The notes: generated from the letters alone by a model not told the origin. 64,000 bases of DNA from Nocardioides panzhihuensis (GCF_013408335.1 NZ_JACBZR010000001.1:2790001-2854000); one strand, 5' to 3'. Shown: positions 28,786-37,986, counted from the first letter of the stretch. Numbers and translations: made by a program.

Positions 28786-29529
28786 TCAGCCCATGTCCAT
28801 GAGGTCGGCAGCAGGCGGCTCGGCAATGGTGAGCTTCTCCCCGTGGTTGCTGAAGTCCACGGAGATCTCGTTGTTCTCACCCATGGCCAGGAGAACACGG
28901 ACCAGCTTGCCGTCGCTGTCGACCCAGCCGTCGAGCGTGCCCTCACCCTCGCCGGTCACCGCCTGGCCGACGGCGATCGAGTAACGAGCGGCGTCCGTGC
29001 CCGCGATCTCTTCCTGGCCGACGTACGTCGTGGAGTCGTCCGAGACCTCGCCCTCGATGCTCTCGATCAGTGCGAACGGGCTCGGCATCATCGCGGTGAC
29101 CATGCCGCTGAGCATCCCGTCGTCCTTCATCCACTGCTTCTCGTCGTCGACCCTCATGTAGGTCGACTCGCCGACCGAGATGAGCTCGACGGTCGAGGTG
29201 GTACCGGCCTCGTCGACCGTCATCTTCGACTGAAAGGCGGCGGGCTCGCTCTGGAAGTCGCCCTCGGAGTCCGCGGTGACGTTCTTGCCGCCCTCGACGG
29301 CCTTGATGTCCATCGTGACGTGGACGGTGGGCATCGCGTCGACCGCCGTTTCCAGGAGCTTCTTGGCATCCGCCTCGGACAGCTTGCTCCCGGCCTCGAG
29401 ACCGGGGGCGGCCTCGGCTGCGGCCTCCGGCTTCTCGGCTGACCCGCTGCCACAGGCAGCGAGCGTGGACGTCGCGGCGAACGCGAGGACTGCAGCCGCC
29501 AGACGGCGCCGATTCTGCGTGGGTTGCAC
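28786..29529 (-). CDS. LppX/LprG-like lipoprotein
   Basis: This 247-residue secreted lipoprotein has a signal peptide and a lipobox ending STLAAC (Cys about 25). The rest alternates amphipathic strands with repeated features such as VTADSEGDFQSEPAAFQSKM and WVDSDGKLVRVLLAMG. These match the LppX/LprAFG fold, which in mycobacteria carries lipids across the envelope. A second member of the same family is encoded at 32294-33082. The ligand is unknown. The start is GTG at 29529. Confidence 0.7.
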   Translation of the reverse strand: MQPTQNRRRLAAAVLAFAATSTLAACGSGSAEKPEAAAEAAPGLEAGSKLSEADAKKLLETAVDAMPTVHVTMDIKAVEGGKNVTADSEGDFQSEPAAFQSKMTVDEAGTTSTVELISVGESTYMRVDDEKQWMKDDGMLSGMVTAMMPSPFALIESIEGEVSDDSTTYVGQEEIAGTDAARYSIAVGQAVTGEGEGTLDGWVDSDGKLVRVLLAMGENNEISVDFSNHGEKLTIAEPPAADLMDMG

Positions 29530-29680
29530 GTGTATTGCCTCTCGAAAATGATCTGGTGGCGGATCACTCCCGAGCAGGACCAGCCGAAAACAGACGGAGT
29601 CTGTCAGCGCGCTGCGTGCCGCTGTGGGCCTATCGGTCTTCCGTCACACAACCGAGACCTGACCCCGATTTCCAGGGGCG

Positions 29681-29686
29681 TACGAT
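29681..29686 (+). promoter_or_regulatory. -10 element of lipB (leaderless)
   Basis: TACGAT ends 6 bases before the GTG start at 29693. Confidence 0.5.
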
Positions 29687-29692
29687 CGACGC

Positions 29693-30430
29693 GTGAGTGA
29701 GCTGCGCTTCGTCGATGCCGGGACGATCGACTACCTGGACGCCTGGGAGCTGCAGAAGCAGATCCACCAGCGCGTCGTCGACCGCGAAGAGCCCGACACG
29801 GTGCTGCTGCTCGAGCACCCGCCGACCTACACCGCCGGGAAGCGTACGAAGCCGGAGGACCGGCCCGCGGATCCCGGCGGCGCGCCGGTGATCGATGTCG
29901 ACCGCGGCGGCGAGGTGACCTTCCACGGCCCCGGCCAGATCGTCGCCTACCCGATCGTGCGGCTGCCCGAGAAGGTCAAGGTCGTCGACTTCGTACGTCG
30001 CCTGGAGCAGGCGATGATCCTGACCTGCGCCGAGTTCGGAGTCACCGTCTACCGGGTGCCCGGCCGCAGCGGCGTGTGGCTGCCCGCGGGCGAGACCCCG
30101 GACGGCGTACGCCGCCTGGAGCGCAAGGTCGGAGCGATCGGGCTGCGGGTCAGCCAGCACGTGACCATGCACGGCATCGCGCTCAACTGCGACGTCGACC
30201 TGGGGTGGTACGAGCGGTTCGTGCCGTGCGGGATCTCCGACGCTGGGGTGACGACGCTCTCGATCGAGGCCGGGCGGCAGATCGGCAACGCCGAGGCGAT
30301 GCCGGTGCTCCACGAGAAGATCGCCGAGATGCTCTCCTGGCGCGACTACGAGCCGGGCCCGAGCCTGGACCCCAAGCCGGACCCGGCGAAGACCCCTCGG
30401 GTGCCCCTGCTCTCCCCCAGCCTGGGCTGA
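29693..30430 (+). CDS. lipB: Octanoyl-[acyl carrier protein]:protein octanoyltransferase
   Basis: LipB transfers octanoate from acyl carrier protein to lipoyl domains such as those of SucB. The protein has 245 residues with the family signature RGGEVTFHGPGQIVAYPI, the catalytic lysine region ERKVGAIGLRV and the catalytic cysteine in FVPCGISDAGVTTL. The GTG start at 29693 is leaderless-like. It lies 81 bases upstream of lipA, which has its own -10 element. Confidence 0.95.
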   Translation: MSELRFVDAGTIDYLDAWELQKQIHQRVVDREEPDTVLLLEHPPTYTAGKRTKPEDRPADPGGAPVIDVDRGGEVTFHGPGQIVAYPIVRLPEKVKVVDFVRRLEQAMILTCAEFGVTVYRVPGRSGVWLPAGETPDGVRRLERKVGAIGLRVSQHVTMHGIALNCDVDLGWYERFVPCGISDAGVTTLSIEAGRQIGNAEAMPVLHEKIAEMLSWRDYEPGPSLDPKPDPAKTPRVPLLSPSLG

Positions 30431-30499
30431 GCGGAGCCGGTCGAGCCGGTGTGACCGACCAGTAGCCGCCTGGCTTCGGGGTTCCATCACCCGGCGGCG

Positions 30500-30505
30500 T
30501 ACCCT
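30500..30505 (+). promoter_or_regulatory. -10 element of lipA (leaderless)
   Basis: TACCCT ends 6 bases before the GTG start at 30512. Confidence 0.5.
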
Positions 30506-30511
30506 TGTCGG

Positions 30512-31459
30512 GTGACTCAAGCTCCTGCCCCAGAAGGTCGCAAGCTCCTCCGTCTCGAGGTCCGCAACGCGCAGACCCCGATCGAACGCAAACCCGAGTG
30601 GATCAAGACCAAAGCGAAGATGGGGCCTGAATACAAGGAGCTCACCGCGCTGGTGAAGTCCGAGGGCCTCCACACGGTGTGCCAGGAGGCCGGCTGCCCC
30701 AACATCTTCGAGTGCTGGGAGGACCGCGAGGCCACCTTCCTCATCGGTGGCGACCAGTGCACCCGCCGCTGCGACTTCTGCCAGATCGACACCGGCAAGC
30801 CGCAGGCGCTCGACCGTGACGAGCCCCGCCGCGTGGCCGAGTCGGTGCAGACCATGGGTCTGAAGTACGCCACGATCACCGGTGTCGCCCGCGACGACCT
30901 CGCCGACGGCGGCGCCTGGCTCTACGCCGAGACGGTCAAGCAGATCCACGAGCTCAACCCCGAGACCGGCGTCGAGAACCTCATCCCCGACTTCAACGGC
31001 ATCCCGGAGCTCCTCACCGAGGTCTTCGAGTCCCGTCCCGAGGTGCTCGCCCACAACGTCGAGACCGTTCCGCGGATCTTCAAGCGGATCCGCCCGGCGT
31101 TCCGCTACGAGCGCTCGCTGGACGTGATCACCCAGGCCCGTGACTTCGGCCTGGTCACCAAGTCCAACCTGATCCTCGGCATGGGCGAGACCCGCGAAGA
31201 GGTCTCCGAGGCGCTCCGTGACCTGCACGCTGCCGGCTGCGAGCTGATCACGATCACGCAGTACCTGCGCCCGAGCGTGCGTCACCACCCGGTCGAGCGC
31301 TGGGTCAAGCCCGAGGAGTTCGTCGAGCTCCAGACCGAGGCCGAGGAGATCGGTTTCTCCGGCGTCATGTCCGGACCGCTCGTTCGTTCGTCCTACCGCG
31401 CCGGTCGGCTGTACCGTCAGGCGATCGAAGCGCGTGACACCGCTGCTGCCAGCGCCTGA
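30512..31459 (+). CDS. lipA: Lipoyl synthase
   Basis: LipA is a radical SAM enzyme that inserts two sulfurs into protein-bound octanoate. Both iron-sulfur clusters are visible: the auxiliary cluster cysteines Cys57, Cys62 and Cys68 ([12 protein letters not shown]) and the radical SAM cysteines Cys83, Cys87 and Cys90 (CTRRCDFC). The C-terminal RSSYRAG motif provides the serine ligand of the auxiliary cluster. The length of 315 residues is typical. DUF4191 follows after 35 bases. Confidence 0.96.
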   Translation: MTQAPAPEGRKLLRLEVRNAQTPIERKPEWIKTKAKMGPEYKELTALVKSEGLHTVCQEAGCPNIFECWEDREATFLIGGDQCTRRCDFCQIDTGKPQALDRDEPRRVAESVQTMGLKYATITGVARDDLADGGAWLYAETVKQIHELNPETGVENLIPDFNGIPELLTEVFESRPEVLAHNVETVPRIFKRIRPAFRYERSLDVITQARDFGLVTKSNLILGMGETREEVSEALRDLHAAGCELITITQYLRPSVRHHPVERWVKPEEFVELQTEAEEIGFSGVMSGPLVRSSYRAGRLYRQAIEARDTAAASA

Positions 31460-31494
31460 CGCAGCGTACGAAATCTGAAGACTGAAAGAGGAAG

Positions 31495-32205
31495 ATGTCC
31501 CAGACCGACCCGAGCACCATGAGTCGTCGCCAGCAGATGGTGGAGACCTACAAGCTCACCAAGCAGTCAGACCCGAAGATCGGTCTCATCCTCGGCGCGA
31601 TCTTCGTGGTCGTCGCCGCGGTCGCCGGCGTGATCTTCTGGCTCCTGCCCGGCGAGGGCATCTTCTCCTGGATCTTCACGATCGTCGGCGCCCTCCTGGC
31701 CGGCCTCCTGGCCGCCATGGTGGTGTTCTCGCGGCGTGCCCAGAAGGTGATGTACGCCCGCCTCGAGGGCCAGGTCGGCGGCGGGTACGCAGCCCTGACC
31801 ATGCTCCGCAGGGGCTGGACGGTCACCCAGGCCGTGGGCGTCGAGCCGCGCAGCCAGACGCTGGTCCACCGGGTGGTCGGCCCTCCGGGGGTCGTCCTCG
31901 TGGGTGAGGGCAACAGCCCGAGCAAGGTTCGCTCGCTGCTGGCCAGCACCAAGCGCAACCACGCCCGGGTCCTGGGCGAGGTCCCGATCACGACCATCGT
32001 CGCCGGCAACGGTGAGGACGAGATCCCGCTCCCGCGGCTGACCAAGCACGTCACCAAGATCGGCCGCAAGGTCGCCGGTCCCGAGATCACCGACATCATC
32101 AACCGCCTCAAGGCGGTCGACGCCACGCGTGGCGCCGTGCCGATCCCGAAGGGCCCCGTCCCGACCTCGATGAAGGGCATGCGCGGCAACCTGCGCGGTC
32201 GCTGA
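31495..32205 (+). CDS. DUF4191 membrane protein
   Basis: This 236-residue protein has two adjacent membrane helices (about residues 27-50 and 55-78), then a basic cytoplasmic domain with GGGYAALTMLRRGWTVTQAVGVEPRSQTLVHRVVGPPGVVLVGEG. It belongs to the actinobacterial DUF4191 family, which is regularly found after lipA and before an RDD protein and glnA, as here. No function is established. A good Shine-Dalgarno (AAGAGGAAG) precedes the ATG. Confidence 0.85.
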   Translation: MSQTDPSTMSRRQQMVETYKLTKQSDPKIGLILGAIFVVVAAVAGVIFWLLPGEGIFSWIFTIVGALLAGLLAAMVVFSRRAQKVMYARLEGQVGGGYAALTMLRRGWTVTQAVGVEPRSQTLVHRVVGPPGVVLVGEGNSPSKVRSLLASTKRNHARVLGEVPITTIVAGNGEDEIPLPRLTKHVTKIGRKVAGPEITDIINRLKAVDATRGAVPIPKGPVPTSMKGMRGNLRGR

Positions 32206-32228
32206 TCCCGCTCAGTCGCTGAACGGCA

Positions 32229-32258
32229 AGGGCCGGTCCCCGAACGGGGACCGGCCCT
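32229..32258. terminator. Bidirectional terminator hairpin after DUF4191
   Basis: AGGGCCGGTCCCC pairs with GGGGACCGGCCCT around a GAAC loop, between convergent DUF4191 and lipoprotein genes. Confidence 0.8.
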
Positions 32259-32293
32259 GCTGCGTACTGGACGCTGCGTCCTGAGCGGACTTC

Positions 32294-33082
32294 TCAGCCG
32301 GCCATGCTCGGCATGTCGGTGACCTGGTCGGCGGGCGGCGCCTTGATGGAGACGTCCTCGCCGAGCTTGGTGAGCACCATCTCGACGGTGCCCATGTCGC
32401 CCATGGCGACCTCGGCCTTGCGGAGCAGGCCGTCACCGTCGACCCAGATGTCCTGCTCGATCGTCTCGGGCATGCCCTTGTTGCTGTCGGCGCCGAGGCT
32501 CTTGGCGAGACCGGCGGAGTCGACGGTGAAGCTGTAGTGCTCGGTGGCGGTGCCGTCGAGCTTCTCCTCGCCCTCGAACTTGGCGGACTTGATCGACTCC
32601 TCCATGCCGTCGAAGAAGGCGAGCGGGTTGCTCATCGACTCCAGGCTGGTGCCGCCCATCTGCTCGAGCTGGTCGGCGCTCGCGGTCATCCACGAGTCGC
32701 CCATCATGCCCTTGATGTAGATCTTGTCGTCTACGAGGATCGTCTCGAGATCCATGTCCATCGAGCCACCGCTCATCTTCATGGTGGAGTGATGGGCGGA
32801 CGGCTCCATCTGGAGGTCGCCCTCACCCGTCATCGAGACGGCCTGGCCCGAGACCTTCGCGTCCATCTTCGTGGTGAAGTGGGCGGTGTCGAGGTCGGTC
32901 GACTTCTTCATGACCTCGGTCATCTCCTCGGCGGAGACCGTCTCCCCCTCGCTGGCGCCGCCGGCACCATCCCCACCCCCACCGCCGCAGGCGACCAGGC
33001 CCGAGAGCGATACGGCCAGCACGCCCGCTGCAGCAGCGCGGCGCCAGAGGCCACGTGGCCCGAGAGTACGGTTGTGCGTCAT
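32294..33082 (-). CDS. LppX/LprG-like lipoprotein (second paralogue)
   Basis: This 262-residue lipoprotein has a signal peptide with lipobox SGLVAC (Cys about 32), a Gly-rich linker and a mature domain similar in layout to the lipoprotein at 28786-29529 (VSMTGEGDLQMEP, HYSFTVDSAGLAKSL, WVDGDGLLRKAEVAMGDMG). It is Met- and Asp-rich. Both paralogues flank the lipB-lipA-DUF4191 block in the same orientation. A role in envelope lipid trafficking is plausible only by family. Confidence 0.7.
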   Translation of the reverse strand: MTHNRTLGPRGLWRRAAAAGVLAVSLSGLVACGGGGGDGAGGASEGETVSAEEMTEVMKKSTDLDTAHFTTKMDAKVSGQAVSMTGEGDLQMEPSAHHSTMKMSGGSMDMDLETILVDDKIYIKGMMGDSWMTASADQLEQMGGTSLESMSNPLAFFDGMEESIKSAKFEGEEKLDGTATEHYSFTVDSAGLAKSLGADSNKGMPETIEQDIWVDGDGLLRKAEVAMGDMGTVEMVLTKLGEDVSIKAPPADQVTDMPSMAG

Positions 33083-33147
33083 TGAGCTTCCCCTTCGTGT
33101 GTGCCGCTGCCTGCGGCGTACCGCTCCAACCTACCCGGGTGGGGTGC

Positions 33148-33630
33148 TCAACCCACCCGGCGAAACACGTGTCGGTAGGTCTGGAGCGTGACCGTCGCGG
33201 TGCCTGCCACCAGATCGTGCAGCCCGCGCCGGTCGCCACGAAAGACCAAGGGCGGAACCACGAGGACGACCAGGATCTGGCGCGCGATGCTCCGCAGCGG
33301 ATCCGGCGGGCGTACGTCCGGAGCGCCCGGCGACACGCGCACCGTACGCAGCCGGGTGACGAGCTTGCCGAACGAGCCGCCGCCGATCGCGGTGAAGACC
33401 GCGGTCTGGACGATGAAGACCGCCAGGATCCACAGGTTGTCGACCGGCCGCGGGTCGACACCGGCGAGCAGCGACCCGAAGGGCAGCGCACGTACGCCGA
33501 GGAAGACCGACGCAACCAGCGACGAGGCGAGCCAGTCGATGAAGAGCGCGAGGACGCGCCTACCCCAGCTCGCGGTCGGGTAAGGCAGAGTGGGCGTCAC
33601 AGGGGTGGCGGAACCGGTCACATCGGCCAA
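33148..33630 (-). CDS. RDD-family membrane protein
   Basis: This 160-residue protein has the RDD signature (SWGRRVLALFIDWLASSL) and three to four membrane segments, with VPPLVFRGDRRGLHDLVAGTATV at the C-terminus, a common end of the family. Some RDD proteins have been linked to sodium/proton antiport; the role here is unknown. The start is TTG at 33630 or GTG at 33621. It is divergent from glnA, as in many Actinobacteria. Confidence 0.8.
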   Translation of the reverse strand: MADVTGSATPVTPTLPYPTASWGRRVLALFIDWLASSLVASVFLGVRALPFGSLLAGVDPRPVDNLWILAVFIVQTAVFTAIGGGSFGKLVTRLRTVRVSPGAPDVRPPDPLRSIARQILVVLVVPPLVFRGDRRGLHDLVAGTATVTLQTYRHVFRRVG

Positions 33631-33692
33631 GCGTAGGCGGCGACGTCTTGAGGGGTGAGATCGGGATGGGTGCCGATCAAATCACACAACCT

Positions 33693-33730
33693 GTTACACG
33701 CCCGAAACATTTGCGACACTCCTGTGCAAC
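33693..33730 (+). promoter_or_regulatory. GlnR-type operator upstream of glnA
   Basis: GTTAC-N6-GAAAC-N6-GACAC-N6-GCAAC matches the four-part actinobacterial GlnR consensus (GTnAC-N6-GAAAC repeated) with correct spacing. It lies about 105-140 bases upstream of the glnA start and just upstream of the presumed promoter (TAGTTT near 33740). GlnR activation under nitrogen limitation is expected from family knowledge. Confidence 0.75.
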
Positions 33731-33834
33731 CGTCCCTTCATAGTTTGCGTGGCACGGTCGAGTCCACGAGGGCCCGGCCTCGATCGCGAGAGACCTATCT
33801 GGCTCTGCCCGCACGGGTGAGCCAAGGAGGATTG

Positions 33835-35256
33835 ATGTTCAGCACTGACGACGAACTCTTGAAGTTCATCTCTGACGAGGGAGTCGAGTTCGTCGACATC
33901 CGCTTCGTCGACCTGCCCGGCGTTCAGCAGCACTTCACGGTGCCGGTGTCGTCGTTCACCCTGGAGCCCCAGGCCTTTGACGGCTCGTCGATCCGTGGCT
34001 TCCAGACGATCCACGAGTCCGACATGGCGCTGTACCCGGACGTCACGACTGCGTACATCGACCCGTTCCGCACCGCGAAGACGCTCGCGCTGATGTACTT
34101 CGTGCACGACCCGATCACGGGCGAGGCCTACTCGCGCGACCCGCGCAACATCGCGCGCAAGGCGCTGGCCTACCTGGCTTCGACCGGCATCGGCGACACC
34201 GCCTTCTTCGCCCCCGAGGCCGAGTTCTTCATCTTCGACAAGGTTGCCTACAGCACCTCCGAGGGCGAGTCGTTCTACAAGATCGACTCCGTCGAGGCCT
34301 GGTGGAACTCGGGCGCCGACAAGAACCCCGACGGCTCGAACAACCTGGGCTACAAGACGCGCTACAAGGGCGGCTACTTCCCGGTCTCCCCCACCGACCA
34401 CTTCACGGATCTGCGCGACGTGATGGTCAAGAACCTCGAGGCCTCCGGCCTGCTCGTCGAGCGCGCCCACCACGAGGTCGGCACCGCCGGCCAGGCGGAG
34501 ATCAACTACAGGTTCGACACGCTGCTCAAGGCTGCCGACGATGTCATGAAGTTCAAGTACATCGTCAAGAACACCGCCTGGGAGGCCGGCAAGACCGTCA
34601 CCTTCATGCCGAAGCCCGTCTTCGGCGACAACGGCTCGGGCATGCACGTCCACCAGTCGATCTGGAACGCCGGCGAGCCGCTGTTCTACGACGAGACCGG
34701 CTACGGCGGCCTCTCCGACATGGCCCGTTGGTACATCGGCGGTGTCCTCAAGCACGCCCCCGCGGTGCTCGCGTTCACCAACCCGACGGTGAACTCCTAC
34801 CACCGCCTGGTGCCGGGTTTCGAGGCTCCGATCTCGCTGGTCTACTCCTCGCGCAACCGCTCCGCCGCGGTCCGCATCCCGATCACGGGCACCAACCCGA
34901 AGGCCAAGCGTGTCGAGACCCGGTTCCCGGACCCGTCCTCGAACCCCTACCTCGCCTTCTCCGCCCTGCTGCTCGCCGGCATCGACGGTATCCAGAACAA
35001 GATCGAGCCGCCCGCTCCGATCGACAAGGACATCTACGAGCTTCCGCCCGACGAGATGGCCGAGATCAACCAGGTCCCGACCTCCCTCGGGGCCGTCCTG
35101 TCGGCGCTGGAGAACGACCACGACTTCCTCACCGTGGGCGACGTCTTCACCCCCGACCTGATCGAGACCTGGATCGACTACAAGACCAACGACGAGATCC
35201 TCCCGATCCAGCTCCGCCCGCACCCGCACGAGTTCGAGCTCTACTACGACATCTGA
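33835..35256 (+). CDS. glnA: Glutamine synthetase type I
   Basis: GlnA makes glutamine from glutamate, ammonia and ATP. From the ATG at 33835 (AAGGAGG upstream) the protein is 473 residues, normal for the dodecameric type I-beta enzyme. Visible motifs are the N-terminal [22 protein letters not shown], metal-binding [17 protein letters not shown] and the ATP site NRSAAVRIP. The adenylylation site is Tyr401 in [11 protein letters not shown], so post-translational control by GlnE is expected. A GlnR-type operator precedes it. Confidence 0.97.
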   Translation: MFSTDDELLKFISDEGVEFVDIRFVDLPGVQQHFTVPVSSFTLEPQAFDGSSIRGFQTIHESDMALYPDVTTAYIDPFRTAKTLALMYFVHDPITGEAYSRDPRNIARKALAYLASTGIGDTAFFAPEAEFFIFDKVAYSTSEGESFYKIDSVEAWWNSGADKNPDGSNNLGYKTRYKGGYFPVSPTDHFTDLRDVMVKNLEASGLLVERAHHEVGTAGQAEINYRFDTLLKAADDVMKFKYIVKNTAWEAGKTVTFMPKPVFGDNGSGMHVHQSIWNAGEPLFYDETGYGGLSDMARWYIGGVLKHAPAVLAFTNPTVNSYHRLVPGFEAPISLVYSSRNRSAAVRIPITGTNPKAKRVETRFPDPSSNPYLAFSALLLAGIDGIQNKIEPPAPIDKDIYELPPDEMAEINQVPTSLGAVLSALENDHDFLTVGDVFTPDLIETWIDYKTNDEILPIQLRPHPHEFELYYDI

Positions 35257-35264
35257 TCCGGCAC

Positions 35265-35294
35265 TTTTCAGCGCCTGTCAGCGTCTGCTGAAAA
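35265..35294. terminator. Inverted repeat TTTTCAGC-N14-GCTGAAAA after glnA
   Basis: An 8-bp perfect inverted repeat starts 9 bases after the glnA stop. It may terminate glnA or mark the left border of the accessory region. The T-run is at the start of the first arm, so on the minus strand it would also serve as a terminator end. Confidence 0.4.
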
Positions 35295-35460
35295 CGGTGG
35301 CTGACCTGGGAGAACGTCTGTCGGCGTCTTTCGGTGTCAGTCACCGTTTTGCGTTGTTCTGTGGCCCCAGTGTGGCCCCAGCACAAGAGGTGCTCTCATA
35401 CGTGTACCGGGTATGAGTATGCCCGGTATCCGACGGACATGCCGCGCACACCTCAACAGC

Positions 35461-35940
35461 ATGTGGACCACTTGGGACGAATCCAGCGCCTCGGCGGCGG
35501 CCGGCACCCTCCGAATGTACGTTTGGCACGTTGGCGGCGTGAAGGACGAGGACGGCGGCGTGCGCAAGCGATACGGCTACCGACTCAACGACGACAACCT
35601 CAACAACATCGGCTGCGAGGCATACGACCTCTACTCGGGTGTCGGTGCCGACGTCGACCCACACCACGCCCTCACGACGCTGGTCGCCTTCCTCACCGCA
35701 GCCGGCGAGGCGTACCGCTCCATGATGGGTGACACGCACGGCGCATCGCAGAACCAGACCGTCTTCCCTGGCTGGGTCAATGAGGCCGCGTACATCAACG
35801 ACACTGAACTGGCAGAGCTCGCGCTGGACATGGAGCGCGGAATTCCAGCAACTCGCGCGCAGGCCAGGTCGATCGTCGCTCCCGAGCCTGCGCACCGCGA
35901 TCATCGCCCGCCGGAGCCGCCGGAGGTCCCTCAGATGTAG
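35461..35940 (+). CDS. Hypothetical protein of the accessory region (159 aa)
   Basis: I do not recognise a family. The 159-residue product looks like a genuine soluble protein: LRMYVWHVGGVKDEDGG, then NLNNIGCEAYDLYSGVGADVDPHHALTTLVAFLTAAGEAYRSMM and a helical ELAELALDMERGIPATRAQA end. Its codon usage is less GC3-biased than the core genes around it, consistent with acquisition. The ATG at 35461 is the best start; an upstream ATG at 35413 gives a less natural N-terminus. Confidence 0.5.
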   Translation: MWTTWDESSASAAAGTLRMYVWHVGGVKDEDGGVRKRYGYRLNDDNLNNIGCEAYDLYSGVGADVDPHHALTTLVAFLTAAGEAYRSMMGDTHGASQNQTVFPGWVNEAAYINDTELAELALDMERGIPATRAQARSIVAPEPAHRDHRPPEPPEVPQM

Positions 35941-36188
35941 CAAGCACGAAAGGCAACGGCCGATCCGATGCCCATCTGCCTACGTGATCGCCTCCTCGGC
36001 TGGGCTACTCGCGCATCTTCGCGGCCAACCTGCGCAACTGCTCGCCTTCGACCTGTGTCGCCGACAACCTGGTCGAACGCCCATTGCAACTTCACTGCGT
36101 CTGCGCCGGAGCCGTTGAGCAGTTCACGTTCAATCAGGTCACGGCCGACGGCCAACGTGCCGTCACTCAGGCTGGCGTAGCTGCTCAT
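35931..36188 (-). CDS. Possible remnant ORF (85 aa)
   Basis: The first 45 residues (SSYASLSDGTLAVGRDLIEREL and onward) look protein-like and have a GAG-rich Shine-Dalgarno-like leader, but the remainder is Arg/Gln-rich and resembles frame-shifted sequence. It could be the 5' end of a decayed gene. No family recognised. Confidence 0.25.
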   Translation of the reverse strand: MSSYASLSDGTLAVGRDLIERELLNGSGADAVKLQWAFDQVVGDTGRRRAVAQVGREDARVAQPRRRSRRQMGIGSAVAFRACYI

Positions 36189-36260
36189 CGACTTCTCACA
36201 CCTCGATCACAGACTACGGGCGCCAGTCGACCTGCGCGACGGCGCAGGGCATCAACGTGG

Positions 36261-37692
36261 CTCTTCACAGATGGGGGTGTAGTTGCGGTCTGAATCCTCC
36301 GGACTCGAGCAGGCTTCGGGCGATGTAGTTGGTCAGGTTGCGGAACCCGAGTGCGGAGCCGCGCAGGTGTTCGAGCCGTCCGTTGAGCGCCTCGGTCGGC
36401 CCGTTGCTGGTGCCGGGTCGTTCGAAGTAGGCGAGCACGTCAGCGGCTCGCTTCTTCAGGGTCCGGCCCAGGGTGGTGAGCTCGGTGAGCACCTTGGGGA
36501 CGCCGGCGCTGAGGTCGGTGATCAGCTTCTCCATGAGCTCGCGGCCACGTTGCCGGTCCTCGTGGCGATAGGCGGCGATCATGCGCTGGTAGACACCCCA
36601 GGTCGCCTCGACCTCGACGTGAGCGTCATCAACGAACAGCGCGCGTAGCCTGTCGCTCTGCTTGTCGGTGAGCAGGTCCGCGGCGGTGTGCAGCGTGCGC
36701 CGCGACTTGTAGAGCGGGTCGTCCCTGAACCCACGGTGCCCGTGGATCGCGAGTTGGACCCGGCGCCGGCACCTGTCGAGGGCGTCACCGGCCAGGCGCA
36801 CGACGTGGAAGGGATCCATCACCGTGACCGCGTCCGGGATCTCCTCTGCAGCGGCGGTCTTGAACCCGGTGAAGCCGTCCATCGCGACCACCTCGACCGC
36901 GTCACGGAAGGCGTCGTCGCGGTCGGCGAGCCAGGTCTTGAACGCCGCCTTCGACCGGCCCTCGACCATGTCCAGCAGCCTTGCTGGGCCGGCGCCATCA
37001 CGGACCGGGGTGAGGTCGATGATCACGGTGACGTACTTGTCGCCACGCCTGGTGTGGCGCCAGACGTGCTCATCGACGCCAATGACCTTCACGCCCTCAA
37101 ACCGCGTGGGGTCGTTGATCAGCAGCCGCTTGCCTTCAGCCAGGACCGCGTTGTTGGCGGTGTCCCACGCGACCCCGAGTCCCTCGGCGACACGGGCGAC
37201 GGTGAGGTGTGCGACCACGATCCCTTCCAGCGCCCACCGCAGCCCGGTGCGCGAGAGCTTCGCGCGTGGCTCCGCCGCGGCGCTGGTGTCTTGGCGCCAC
37301 ACGTGTCCGCAGTCGGCACAGCGGTAGCGGCGCACTACAACTTCCAGCACGGTCGGTCGCCAGCCCAGCGGCTCGTGGGCCAACCGCCGGATCACGGTGT
37401 CACGAGCAGCGCCTTCGCTGCCGCACCGTCGGCACCACTGATCTGGTTCCACCACGCGGCACGCGAGGACCGCACGATCCGGTTCAAGTCGTTGTCCGGT
37501 CACGCTCAGACCGAGGCCGTCGAGTCGAGCGAAGGCGGTCAGGTCAGGGCGGCCGAAGCCGGCCGGCGGGGTAGCGTCGGACACGTCGAGGTCTTTCGGA
37601 TGGACGGCGTAGGAACCTCCGTCGTCGGGAGACCTCGACGTCTATCTGCGGACCGACGCGCCCGGCCGACCTACACCGTCATCTGAGAAGAC
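36261..37692 (-). mobile_element. ISL3-family insertion sequence, apparently complete
   Basis: The element is about 1.43 kb with imperfect 22-bp terminal inverted repeats: CTCTTCACAGATGGGGGTGTAG at 36261-36282 is too long to compare here in full, but its outer CTCTTC and inner GGTGTAG halves are matched by the reverse complement of 37671-37692. It encodes one transposase that ends inside the left repeat. I cannot see an unambiguous 8-bp target duplication. Confidence 0.75.
36265..37584 (-). CDS. ISL3-family transposase
   Basis: This 439-residue DDE transposase has an N-terminal zinc finger (CRRCGSEG and YRCADCGHVW), a helix-turn-helix region (VARVAEGLGVAWDTANNAV) and the catalytic core with IGVDEHVWRH (first Asp), VAMDGFTGFKTA (second Asp) and GPTEALNGRLEHLRG (Glu). 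The D-E-H and final motifs are diagnostic of the ISL3 family. The reading frame is complete with no stop, so the element may still be active. Confidence 0.92.
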   Translation of the reverse strand: MSDATPPAGFGRPDLTAFARLDGLGLSVTGQRLEPDRAVLACRVVEPDQWCRRCGSEGAARDTVIRRLAHEPLGWRPTVLEVVVRRYRCADCGHVWRQDTSAAAEPRAKLSRTGLRWALEGIVVAHLTVARVAEGLGVAWDTANNAVLAEGKRLLINDPTRFEGVKVIGVDEHVWRHTRRGDKYVTVIIDLTPVRDGAGPARLLDMVEGRSKAAFKTWLADRDDAFRDAVEVVAMDGFTGFKTAAAEEIPDAVTVMDPFHVVRLAGDALDRCRRRVQLAIHGHRGFRDDPLYKSRRTLHTAADLLTDKQSDRLRALFVDDAHVEVEATWGVYQRMIAAYRHEDRQRGRELMEKLITDLSAGVPKVLTELTTLGRTLKKRAADVLAYFERPGTSNGPTEALNGRLEHLRGSALGFRNLTNYIARSLLESGGFRPQLHPHL

Positions 37693-37856
37693 CCCTGAAA
37701 CGTCTTCGACGACGACGGGACCGGCGAGGAGGAGGGCGCGGTGAGCTAAAGGAATGGAGCTTGCCCGGCTTCGACGCCGCCGCAAGCTCCGGTGAAACGG
37801 TCGGTACTGGTCGGTCGTCGTCGGTCACCCCGGATGGCGGCGTCCCCCACGCTCGG

Positions 37857-37986
37857 CGTTTGCGCAGGTCAGCGGCTCGTTCGCCCAGTGGGCGCATCAA
37901 GCGATAGACGCAAAGCCGACGTGATTAGGTCGTCGGTTCGATTCCGACAGGCGGCTCCGGCGAACAGCCCCTGACCTGCGCAAACG
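37857..37986. repeat. Inverted repeat next to a tRNA 3' fragment
   Basis: Arms at 37857-37885 and 37959-37986 are inverted copies of each other. The outer 16 bases (CGTTTGCGCAGGTCAG and its complement) match perfectly, and the inner part matches with one mismatch and one indel. The right arm begins immediately after the tRNA-like 3' end. Confidence 0.7.
37926..37958 (+). pseudogene. 3' fragment of a tRNA gene, probable attachment site
   Basis: The segment has a T-arm GTCGG-TTCGATT-CCGAC and a 3' acceptor strand AGGCGGC followed by the discriminator region. No matching 5' half (GCCGCCT acceptor, D-arm, anticodon arm) is found in front of it. By memory the acceptor resembles actinobacterial tRNA-Thr. 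Such 3' fragments are left by integrases that use tRNA genes as attachment sites. Confidence 0.55.

Noticed and set aside
33655..33834. Longer glnA start upstream
   Set aside because: It would cover the GlnR-type operator; the ATG at 33835 has a strong Shine-Dalgarno and matches family length.
37886..37958. Complete tRNA gene of 73 bases
   Set aside because: Only the T-arm and 3' acceptor are present; the 5' acceptor strand, D-arm and a paired anticodon stem cannot be drawn.
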